A stretch of 43,530 bases of DNA. Source: a virus. This document shows positions 32,828-39,433 of this stretch, piece after piece. Numbering within the stretch: position 1 is the stretch's first letter; every line of letters starts with the position of its first letter. The notes below the pieces were generated by a model. That model did no database searches. It saw only the letters and a program-made list of their open reading frames with translations, and had not been told where the DNA came from. The DNA lies in IMG/VR virus record IMGVR_UViG_3300038548_000311, positions 1 to 43,530 of that record. One strand, 5' to 3'. Made by a program: the position numbers and the translations under genes.

Positions 32828-33179
32828 GTACCCCTGACAGCCCCCCTGAATAGCGCCTGAATCACCCCTGGCTGCCTGGTTAGACGCAGACCCACCCTTC
32901 TAGATATCGATATTTTCAAACTACCCCCCCTCTTTTTTTTGCTTGTCTTTTTGTTTTATATTTTTTTTTATTAATTACTACTACTAAGACAAGCATAGGC
33001 AAGTCACTGGGAGTGCACATCAACATGCAAGAGAGAGGAGATATAAGAATATACCTGCATAACTCCCAGTTCAAAAAAGAGGGGGGGGTAATTTGAAAAC
33101 CCGGATATTGGGACAAGGGGGTAAAGCCATAATCAGGCAGCCAGGGGTACCACAGGGGTGAATCAGGGGGGCTGTCAGG
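32828..33179. repeat. Nested long inverted repeat (non-coding structure)
   Basis: Outer arms of ~110 bp (32828-32938 and 33073-33179) contain a perfect 17-bp block (32833-32849 with 33163-33179), an 18-bp block with one G-U (32865-32882 with 33130-33147) separated from it by 15 unpaired bases on each side, and a C-rich/T-rich against A-rich/G-rich block (32913-32937 with 33073-33099). Two inner hairpins sit in the loop: 32940-32949 with 32986-32995, and 33006-33014 with 33062-33070. The result is a three-way junction. No ORF of quality lies here; the 594-bp gap 32695-33288 otherwise holds only the terminator, one N11 motif and a promoter. It could be a structured RNA, a cruciform replication origin or a MITE-like insertion. 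Confidence 0.85.
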
Positions 33180-33226
33180 CACACATCGGCACAATATGTG
33201 CAATATAAAAAAGATGGGTAATATAC

Positions 33227-33255
33227 TTGACAGCACACGCATTTTGTGTCATAAT
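33227..33255 (+). promoter_or_regulatory. Strong sigma70-like promoter
   Basis: TTGACA (33227-33232, perfect), 17-bp spacer, CATAAT (33250-33255). It lies 33 bases before the ATG at 33289 and probably drives the rest of the early block. The spacer end GTGT and CATA match the promoter at 31989. Confidence 0.85.
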
Positions 33256-33288
33256 GGATATTGCGGTGCAAAATTAGGAGGAAAAAAT

Positions 33289-33543
33289 ATGACAATGATT
33301 ACAATAAATAACTTTGACTCATGGCAATACAAAGAGCTGTGGCGTATCACTAAAATGAAAGATGGTTGCATATACAAAACTGAGGATACTAAAAAGTGTG
33401 TAAGACGTGGCTTTAAAATCCCTGAAGGATATACAACCAGTGTTTTTAGTACCAGTTTGATAAGCAAGCCTCAATTTGAGATAGATTTAATAGACGATAT
33501 AACTGAAATTTACAGTACTTGCAGAGGCATTACACCGAGCTAA
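33289..33543 (+). CDS. Small early protein, possibly chimeric C-terminus
   Basis: 84 aa from ATG 33289 (TAGGAGGAAAAAAT before it). NNFDSWQYKELWRITKMKDGCIYKTEDTKK is beta-rich and basic. The last residues (STCRGITPS) and the stop are encoded by the right copy of the 34-bp repeat, read in a different frame from copy 1, so the end of this gene was probably made by a duplication or recombination event. Not recognised. Confidence 0.55.
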   Translation: MTMITINNFDSWQYKELWRITKMKDGCIYKTEDTKKCVRRGFKIPEGYTTSVFSTSLISKPQFEIDLIDDITEIYSTCRGITPS

Positions 33544-33544
33544 A
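33511..33544 (+). repeat. 34-bp direct repeat, copy 2
   Basis: Identical to 32451-32484. It forms the 3' end of the 33289 gene, including its TAA. The flanking bases differ on both sides, so the identity is sharply bounded. Confidence 0.93.
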
Positions 33545-33586
33545 AGACCTTTTCAACGTAGTGGGGTATTAAATAGGAGGCACACA

Positions 33587-34102
33587 ATGAACAGCAATAA
33601 TATAGACATCCAAGACATTCTCGAAGAAAGCGCAAGGATTGAAGTGCAAGCCTTAGAGGCGTATCAAGAGAAGAGGAAAGCACTTGAAAAGTACAACAAA
33701 CAGCAAAAGATTGAAAGAGAAAAAAATCCAGAATTAAATCGGTTAGTCAGATATTGGTACACTGAAAAAGTCGTTTTATATGTGGAGACGCGTAAGTGTA
33801 TTGCTTGCGGCTGTGTTAGTGAAATGCCAAACCCTGAATTAATGGTTAAACGTATTAACTACAAGCAGGGAATAACAAATATAACAACAAGGCATATTAG
33901 CTCTATACCATCACAACTTCAGAGGGAAATACTATACCACGAAGGGCCTGGAACACGAAGTTGTACACAGTGCTACAAGGGACTCGCAAACACAAAGCAA
34001 TTGGATTTATTCAGCGCAGAGTATGTTGTTGAAGCGAGAGAAGAATTGGAAGCATATTCAAAACCTACTGTTGAAACACATTATGGAATCGAGGAACTAT
34101 GA
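33587..34102 (+). CDS. Zinc-ribbon-like protein
   Basis: 171 aa. A charged helical N-terminus (RIEVQALEAYQEKRKALEKY) precedes CIACGC (near residue 72) and CTQCYKG (near 127), two CxxC knuckles about 50 residues apart, typical of a zinc ribbon. A DNA- or RNA-associated role is possible. The start MNSNNIDIQDIL resembles, at protein level only, the N-terminus shared by the terminase and the 39426 protein. ATAGGAGGCACACA precedes the ATG. Confidence 0.6.
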   Translation: MNSNNIDIQDILEESARIEVQALEAYQEKRKALEKYNKQQKIEREKNPELNRLVRYWYTEKVVLYVETRKCIACGCVSEMPNPELMVKRINYKQGITNITTRHISSIPSQLQREILYHEGPGTRSCTQCYKGLANTKQLDLFSAEYVVEAREELEAYSKPTVETHYGIEEL

Positions 34103-34124
34103 ATAACAAAGAGGAGAGAGAATA

Positions 34125-34313
34125 ATGGAAAAAAATCAAGCAATGAAAGAAATGCAGGCGATAGCAGAGGGTCTATTCAAGAGTAATACTACAGGAGACA
34201 GTGAAGAGAAACACACAGAAGCTGCCTGGATATTATGCGAGTTTTTAATCTCAATTGGGCATGATGATTTAGTTAAAATATATTATGATGTAGATAAGTG
34301 GTACGCACAATAA
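34125..34313 (+). CDS. Small acidic helical protein
   Basis: 62 aa (MEKNQAMKEMQAIAEGLFKSN... ending YYDVDKWYAQ). Predicted all-helical, not recognised. GAGGAGAGAGAATA precedes the ATG. Confidence 0.55.
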   Translation: MEKNQAMKEMQAIAEGLFKSNTTGDSEEKHTEAAWILCEFLISIGHDDLVKIYYDVDKWYAQ

Positions 34314-34332
34314 AACAGAGGAGTTACTTAAT

Positions 34333-34695
34333 ATGAGCGAATCAAACAGCAATAACGATACAGACTTTCCAAAAGTTTATGAGACAAGAATGTACTTATT
34401 TTTCAAAGTTAGAACGGACCTTGAAAAATATCCTCAGGGGTATGTTCTAAAACTCCTAGCATCTGATTATTCTGGCGATGATGATGATATATGTCTTACC
34501 CCGCATGGCGTAACAGTTTCCGTTCCTGTACCTTACATCTCGAGAGACTCACTCCCAAGGCGTGCTATTCAGTCATTGAAAACTAAACAGATTAGAGCCA
34601 AATCTGAAGCTTACAAACGACAACAATATCTCCAAAGACTTATTGATAAATTGCAGGAGAAAGCATTCCTAAAACTTCAACAGGACAGTTTTTGA
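34333..34695 (+). CDS. Small hypothetical protein
   Basis: 120 aa. Beta-rich N-terminal half (YETRMYLFFKVRTDLEKYPQG, DDICLTPHGVTVSVPVPYISRD) and a basic helical C-terminus (RAIQSLKTKQIRAKSEAYKRQQYLQRLIDKL). Not recognised. AGAGGAGTTACTTAAT precedes the ATG. Confidence 0.55.
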   Translation: MSESNSNNDTDFPKVYETRMYLFFKVRTDLEKYPQGYVLKLLASDYSGDDDDICLTPHGVTVSVPVPYISRDSLPRRAIQSLKTKQIRAKSEAYKRQQYLQRLIDKLQEKAFLKLQQDSF

Positions 34696-34710
34696 CGAGG
34701 AGATCTAAAA

Positions 34711-35001
34711 ATGAATAAAAAACAACGTGTTAAAATAAATACTGATAATGTTGCTGCTTGTATTGATGCAACTATAGAGGCTTCGGCGGTAGCAGAAGCA
34801 GCTTATGCTGATTTTGCTACTGCTTTTGTTAATGCTAATAAGACTACAGCAATATTAGAGATCGCTAAGACTGCTTATATTGAGGCTGCTAATGCTGCTA
34901 TTGCTGCTAATGACGCTGTTAAGGCTGCTATTGACACTAATGTAGGTATTATTGATAATGCAGGTATTATTCATAATATGAAAGTGGAGGATTCATTATG
35001 A
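34711..35001 (+). CDS. Ala/Asn-rich low-complexity protein (GCT-type)
   Basis: 96 aa. Residues 13-80 are nearly a continuous Ala-rich helix (AAYADFATAFVNANK, EAANAAIAANDAVKAA) with Asn, Ile and Asp. The Ala codons are mostly GCT and many other codons end in T, in contrast to the GCA-type Ala-rich genes at 37725-38610. GAGGAGATCTAAAA precedes the ATG, and the stop overlaps the helicase start. Possibly a helical structural or binding peptide; the function is unknown. Confidence 0.6.
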   Translation: MNKKQRVKINTDNVAACIDATIEASAVAEAAYADFATAFVNANKTTAILEIAKTAYIEAANAAIAANDAVKAAIDTNVGIIDNAGIIHNMKVEDSL

Positions 35002-36470
35002 ATATAAAACCTAGCATACAACAACAAGCCATAATAAATGAAATCAAGAATCCAACATCCCAGCACATGCTTATAGAAGCTGTTGCAGGATCGGGTAAAA
35101 CTGTTACAATTGAACTTGCTATGCAAGAGCTTGACACATTACATAGAGCGCAATACCTTGCATTTAACAAGAGTAATGTCAACGACATTATAACCCGCAT
35201 AGGAGAGGATGACAAACGCATCGAAGTGGCAACCTTTAATTCCACAGGATTTCGTACGCTTCGCCGTAACTTAGACTTTAACATTAAAGTACAAAGCTTT
35301 AAGACATATAATATGCTTGATACTTACTCTGATGTACCAGACGACAGGTATATTCGTAATTGTATTGTACGTCTTGTGAGCTTAGCAAAAAATAATATGA
35401 TTAAACCTCAACATAAAGCATGTGAGCTACACGGATTACTCAACTATATGGGTATGTGTATTGATGAGTCTGATTTAGTAGTTCTACAGGCTTCCCACTG
35501 CTTACGTGATAATTGGGAATATACACAAGAGCATAAAGTCATTGACTTCGATGATATGTTATACCTGCCCTTGCTACTAAACATACCATTCAGGAAAAAA
35601 ACACATTTATTCATCGACGAATGTCAAGATACCAACAACGCTAACTTTGAGATGATAAAGAGAATGCTAACAAGCAAAGGGCGTTGTTTTATGGTGGGAG
35701 ACTCACATCAATCTATATATGGCTTTCGCGGTGCAACCATATTTGCTATGGATAGGATGGGTGATTATTTCAATGCAGGCAAGTTACCCCTTAGCACAAC
35801 ATATCGCTGTGCAAAAAGCATTGTTAAACTTGCACAACAATTTGTACCTGAGATAGAAGCAAGACCTGGAGCACCAGAGGGAATAGTTATAAGGGATAAA
35901 ACATTTAATCTATCAGAACTAAAACCTTTAGATATGATACTTTGTAGGGTAAATGCCCCTCTTATGTCTGTTGCATGGAAACTACTGCGAGCTGGCAAAC
36001 CATTTAACATGTTAGGTAAAGACTTACAATCACGACTAGAGCGCATTATTCAAAAAGTACAAAAAAAGGATGAAGGAATGCTTACTGATAACTTCATGCC
36101 ATTGCTTTGGGATTATGTTGAGAAGCAGGAAAAGAAACTTAAAAAGCAAGATGCCTATGGACTTATTCATACTTTAAACGATGAAGCTGATTGTTTAGCA
36201 CACTTATGCACGATATGCTCTACAATAGAGGCAGTAAAAGATACCATAATTCGTATCTTTCGCTTGGAGTATGGTATCAAGCTTTCAACTGTGCATAAAG
36301 TTAAAGGAATGGAAGCACCACACGTTGTCATACTTAATGCTAGTAAATACATGCCCTTTAAAAAAGCAACAACAGTCTGGGAGCTGCAACAAGAGGATAA
36401 TATTTACTATGTTGCAGTGACAAGGGCAAAGAATAAATTAACATTTGCTGACTCGGAGGATTTAATATGA
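34998..36470 (+). CDS. UvrD/Rep-like SF1 helicase
   Basis: 490 aa. Motifs in order: I AVAGSGKTVT (28-37, K34), Ia YLAFNKSN, II LFIDECQDT (near 207), III MVGDSHQSIYGFRGA, IV-like TTYRCAKSI, V LSTVHKVKGMEAPHVVIL and VI YYVAVTRAKNKL (near 470). It is shorter than UvrD (about 720 aa) and lacks its large insertions. It likely unwinds DNA during phage replication or recombination. GTGGAGGATTCATT precedes the ATG. Confidence 0.92.
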   Translation: MNIKPSIQQQAIINEIKNPTSQHMLIEAVAGSGKTVTIELAMQELDTLHRAQYLAFNKSNVNDIITRIGEDDKRIEVATFNSTGFRTLRRNLDFNIKVQSFKTYNMLDTYSDVPDDRYIRNCIVRLVSLAKNNMIKPQHKACELHGLLNYMGMCIDESDLVVLQASHCLRDNWEYTQEHKVIDFDDMLYLPLLLNIPFRKKTHLFIDECQDTNNANFEMIKRMLTSKGRCFMVGDSHQSIYGFRGATIFAMDRMGDYFNAGKLPLSTTYRCAKSIVKLAQQFVPEIEARPGAPEGIVIRDKTFNLSELKPLDMILCRVNAPLMSVAWKLLRAGKPFNMLGKDLQSRLERIIQKVQKKDEGMLTDNFMPLLWDYVEKQEKKLKKQDAYGLIHTLNDEADCLAHLCTICSTIEAVKDTIIRIFRLEYGIKLSTVHKVKGMEAPHVVILNASKYMPFKKATTVWELQQEDNIYYVAVTRAKNKLTFADSEDLI

Positions 36471-36673
36471 GTATTATAGAAAAATTGCCTAGGGATGAAC
36501 TGGAAAAGTTAACCAAGAGGATGTTTTATCTTCTTCATGAATCACGAAATGCCTTGCCAGCTATATTAATGCCCTTAGCAAAGCTACATAATATTGATTT
36601 AAGCCTTGCTAATAGAATTGATGATTGTCTTGATCTTTTTAAAACAACAGAGGAGAATTCTAATGAAATCTAA
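36467..36673 (+). CDS. Small hypothetical protein
   Basis: 68 aa, helical (MSIIEKLPRDELEKLTKRMFYLLHESRNALPAIL...). Not recognised. It overlaps the helicase stop (ATGA) and the start of the MazG gene by 11 bases. Confidence 0.55.
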   Translation: MSIIEKLPRDELEKLTKRMFYLLHESRNALPAILMPLAKLHNIDLSLANRIDDCLDLFKTTEENSNEI

Positions 36674-37280
36674 TAAAGTTTATCTAGGTGATAGCATATA
36701 TGCTGAGTTTGATGGATATGCTGTTTTTCTGACAACCCATAATGGACTACCTGGTGACCCAAGCAATTTAATTATACTTGAGCCAGAAGTTTTTGATAAA
36801 TTACGTACGTTTGCTGCAAGTCTATATAATAATAGCAACGATCAAGCAGAGCCAAGATTACTCGATGATATAGGCAAACATATACCTGCTATTCAAAGAG
36901 CTACAAAATTACAGAAGAGGGCGGCTAGTGTTGGTTTTGCTTGGATAGATAATGCAGACTTCCTGAATAAGCTTGAAGAAGAGTTAGGTGAACTCCGAGA
37001 GGTATTGAATGATTCGGCTAATGTCGATGATATTTCTGATGGATTGGGAGATTTAATGTTTTGTTGTATTACTCTTGCCAGACACTTTTGTATTGACCCA
37101 GAGATTGCACTGGGTAATACAAATAACAAATTTGTATTATGTTTTAATTACATTGAAGAGATGTTAAGAAAACAGAATAAACCATTGGATAAAGCAACTT
37201 TTGAAGAGATGTATGAACTCTGGGATGAGGCCAAATTGAAGTTGCCTATGTTAAAGGAGAAAAATAATGCCAGTATCTAA
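36663..37280 (+). CDS. MazG-type nucleotide pyrophosphohydrolase with N-terminal phage domain
   Basis: 205 aa from ATG 36663 (AGAGGAGAATTCTA before it). Residues 1-50 (VYLGDSIYAEFDGYAVFLTTHNG...NLIILEPEVFDKL) match a short domain frequent as a stand-alone phage protein. Residues 75-190 carry the MazG helices: FLNKLEEELGELREVL with the E-E-x-x-E metal site (near 104-110) and ISDGLGDLMF (near 123). It should hydrolyse (d)NTPs or ppGpp-like alarmones, adjusting host metabolism or nucleotide pools. Confidence 0.82.
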   Translation: MKSNKVYLGDSIYAEFDGYAVFLTTHNGLPGDPSNLIILEPEVFDKLRTFAASLYNNSNDQAEPRLLDDIGKHIPAIQRATKLQKRAASVGFAWIDNADFLNKLEEELGELREVLNDSANVDDISDGLGDLMFCCITLARHFCIDPEIALGNTNNKFVLCFNYIEEMLRKQNKPLDKATFEEMYELWDEAKLKLPMLKEKNNASI

Positions 37281-37653
37281 TTTCGCTAACGAAATGCTAG
37301 AGATTTGGAAAATAGGATGCACAAAATCTATACCTATTGAATTTAAATCTGAAGCCAAAGCAATTAGATTCCGATTCCGCATGTATATGCTGCGCAAGGA
37401 TATGCGTGTGGAGAATCACCACCTGCTTCCTTTTGCTGAAAAGTGTATGATTAAGGTTGACAAGAATAAAGTTGTAGTCTGTCCTGTTGACGATGACTTC
37501 GCAAACATACTGCGTCAGCATGGGATTATAGTTGATATTGAAAATCCTAACATATTTGGCAATCCAGAGGAAGATACTGACGCAGACAGTGAAGCACAAA
37601 AGGCTGTAGAAGCTTGGAGGAATAATACAATTGGTGATACAGATACACAATAA
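37267..37653 (+). CDS. Hypothetical protein related to the 39696 product
   Basis: 128 aa. The core (NEMLEIWKIGCTKSIPIEFKSEAKAIRFRFRMYMLRKDMR ... KCMIKVDKNKVVV) shares its layout with the 97-aa protein at 39696. It has a basic helix followed by a strand. The C-terminus is acidic and disordered. AAAGGAGAAAAATA precedes the ATG. Not recognised; its stop overlaps the left arm of an N11 motif. Confidence 0.55.
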   Translation: MPVSNFANEMLEIWKIGCTKSIPIEFKSEAKAIRFRFRMYMLRKDMRVENHHLLPFAEKCMIKVDKNKVVVCPVDDDFANILRQHGIIVDIENPNIFGNPEEDTDADSEAQKAVEAWRNNTIGDTDTQ

Positions 37654-37687
37654 ACGGGTCAGTTTGGTTAGAAAGAACCGACCAGTT
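37653..37687 (+). promoter_or_regulatory. Inverted motif, copy 4
   Basis: AACGGGTCAGTT (37653-37664), 11-bp spacer, AACCGACCAGTT (37676-37687), 10 of 12 positions complementary. Directly followed by TTATAAC, which holds the -10-like TATAAC (37689-37694). It is 37 bases before the first MTNLLKIK gene. Confidence 0.72.
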
Positions 37688-37704
37688 TTATAACTTACAA
37701 AGAA

Positions 37705-37755
37705 AATTATAAGGAAAAATCAAAATGACTAACTTACTAAAAATAAAAGTAGCAG
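37705..37755 (+). repeat. 51-bp leader repeat, copy 1
   Basis: Identical to 38324-38374. It includes the AAGGA ribosome binding site, the ATG and the first ten codons of the MTNLLKIK genes 1 and 3. Gene 2 shares only the part from the ATG onward (about 27 bp). Confidence 0.93.
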
Positions 37756-37955
37756 CAGCAGCAGCAGTAGAAGCAGCAGCAGCAATAGTAGCAGCAGTAG
37801 CAGAAGCAGAAGCAACAGCAGAAGCAATAGAAGCAGCAGCAGTAGCAGAAGCAGCAGCAACAGTAGCAGCAGTAGCAGAAGCAGAAGCATCATCAAGAGC
37901 AGAAGCAGCAGCAGTAGCAGTAGCAGAAGTAGCAGCAGTGGCAATAGGAGAATAA
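37725..37955 (+). CDS. MTNLLKIK family Ala-rich triplet-repeat protein 1
   Basis: 76 aa. After MTNLLKIK the protein is almost only A, V, E, I and T (for example VAEAEATAEAIEAAAVAEAA), ending IGE. From codon 4 on nearly every codon ends in A (GCA, GTA, GAA, ACA, ATA, AGA, TCA); the only exception is one GTG. The DNA is thus a degenerate (GCA)n tract with most changes at codon position 2. It predicts an acidic Ala-rich helix. The minus-strand poly-Leu frame is a by-product. Function unknown; ribosome binding site and leader conservation support translation. Confidence 0.65.
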   Translation: MTNLLKIKVAAAAAVEAAAAIVAAVAEAEATAEAIEAAAVAEAAATVAAVAEAEASSRAEAAAVAVAEVAAVAIGE

Positions 37956-37959
37956 CTAA

Positions 37960-38280
37960 ATGACTAACTTACTAAAAATAAAAGCAACAGTAGCAGCAGC
38001 AGCAAAATTAGCATCAAAAGCAGCAAAATTAGCAAGAGCAGCAGCAACAGTATCAACAGTAGCAACAGCAACAGAAGCAGAAGCAATAGAAGCAGAAGTA
38101 GAAGCAGTAGCAGTAGCAGTAGCAGAAGCAGCAGCAGCAGGAGAAGCAATAGAAGTAGCAGAAGCAATAGAAGTAGCAGAAGCAGCATTAGCAGAAGCAG
38201 CAGTATCAGAAGCAGCGGCAGCAGTAGCAAGAGCAATAGAAGCAGCAACAGAAGTAGAAGCAGTAGCAAAAGGAGAATAA
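37960..38280 (+). CDS. MTNLLKIK family Ala-rich triplet-repeat protein 2
   Basis: 106 aa, the longest member. It starts MTNLLKIK, has a Lys/Arg-containing segment (AAKLASKAAKLARAAATVS, residues 13-31), then A/V/E repeats and ends KGE. Again the codons past the leader end in A almost without exception. GGAGAATAACTAA before its ATG is repeated just after its own stop (38272-38284), where ATACG stands instead of an ATG, as if a further copy had been lost between genes 2 and 3. Confidence 0.65.
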   Translation: MTNLLKIKATVAAAAKLASKAAKLARAAATVSTVATATEAEAIEAEVEAVAVAVAEAAAAGEAIEVAEAIEVAEAALAEAAVSEAAAAVARAIEAATEVEAVAKGE

Positions 38281-38343
38281 CTAATACGAATTGGAGCAGA
38301 AAATAATTAAACACGAATATATTAATTATAAGGAAAAATCAAA

Positions 38344-38610
<267 letters not shown>

Positions 38611-38622
38611 AGGAGAAATTAA

Positions 38623-38820
38623 ATGAGTAGAGGAAAGAAACAATTTATAGATAAGCCAATACACAAGAAACTTTCCTTATCAGGAACAGTTGTCAACGAT
38701 GTTGAGGAGCTTCTCCACGATCCTGTTCGTGGATGTGTACGATATGGTGCGTTTGGTGACCTTGTAACTAATTTGCTAAGAAAATGGGTAAAAGAACAAC
38801 AAGGGGATAAAAATGAGTAA
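38623..38820 (+). CDS. Small basic hypothetical protein
   Basis: 65 aa (MSRGKKQFIDKPIHKKLSLSGTVVNDVEELLHDP...). Basic N-terminus and a helical middle (DLVTNLLRKWVKEQQ). Not recognised; a ribbon-helix-helix-like small DNA-binding protein is conceivable. AGAGGAGAAATTAA precedes the ATG. Normal codon usage resumes here. Confidence 0.55.
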   Translation: MSRGKKQFIDKPIHKKLSLSGTVVNDVEELLHDPVRGCVRYGAFGDLVTNLLRKWVKEQQGDKNE

Positions 38821-38980
38821 TTTTTTTAATTATAGAGTTAAAGAGGATTATGAAGATTATGCAAGGTGGTGTGAATCGCGCAATGTAGTACCAAGACAAA
38901 GTTCCAGAGGTCAAACTTTCTACAAGACCAATGAATATAAAACTATGGACGCTCAGAGAAAAGCGGGAATATTTATATAA
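38813..38980 (+). CDS. Small hypothetical protein (55 aa)
   Basis: 55 aa, reading MSNFFNYRVKEDYEDYARWC and ending QRKAGIFI. It overlaps the previous gene by 8 bases (AAAAATGAGTAA), with AAGGGGATAAAA as ribosome binding site. Many aromatic and charged residues; not recognised. Confidence 0.5.
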   Translation: MSNFFNYRVKEDYEDYARWCESRNVVPRQSSRGQTFYKTNEYKTMDAQRKAGIFI

Positions 38981-38999
38981 GAAAAAAGAAGTTAACCGA

Positions 39000-39028
39000 T
39001 TGACAACTGGGGTAATATATGATATTCT
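39000..39028 (+). promoter_or_regulatory. Promoter candidate
   Basis: TTGACA (39000-39005, perfect), 17-bp spacer, TATTCT (39023-39028). It lies 49 bases upstream of the 39077 gene in a 96-bp gap without other features. Confidence 0.55.
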
Positions 39029-39076
39029 ATACCACATAAATAAATTGATAGGACATCTACAGGAGGAAAAATCAAG

Positions 39077-39433
39077 ATGAAAATAAGAACAGAAGAAACA
39101 TTTTTTGGAGAAGGAATTTCTAGCGAGGGTGAAACAGACCCAAAGGCTGCGTTTAAAAGCCATGTTTATGATATAAGAAGAATGCGGCTTTACAATTTGC
39201 TATCATCAAAGCAATTATATTGTGTAGATGATATTCAAATAAGATTTGAGGAAATAGCATCTGAAATAAGCAAAGCTGATAAGCAATCTTATGATGATAA
39301 TGCTGAATTTATTAATAAATATGGGATTGATTTTAAAGTTAAAGAGTGGAGGGACATCTTAAAAAAGAGGGAGGTGGGTAAGTACCCAAATTTGGACCAC
39401 CAGGATATCCTGAGGAGAACTAGAAATGAATGA
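39077..39433 (+). CDS. Hypothetical protein
   Basis: 118 aa, charged and helical (AAFKSHVYDIRRMRLYNLLSSKQ, FEEIASEISKADKQSYDDN). Not recognised. CAGGAGGAAAAATCAAG precedes the ATG, the start is therefore firm. It overlaps the next gene by 8 bases. Confidence 0.55.
   Translation: MKIRTEETFFGEGISSEGETDPKAAFKSHVYDIRRMRLYNLLSSKQLYCVDDIQIRFEEIASEISKADKQSYDDNAEFINKYGIDFKVKEWRDILKKREVGKYPNLDHQDILRRTRNE

Noticed and set aside
32741-33255. Group I or II intron or tRNA in the long gap
   Set aside because: No intron core motifs, no reverse transcriptase or homing endonuclease frame, and no cloverleaf with tRNA-specific T-loop sequence could be found.
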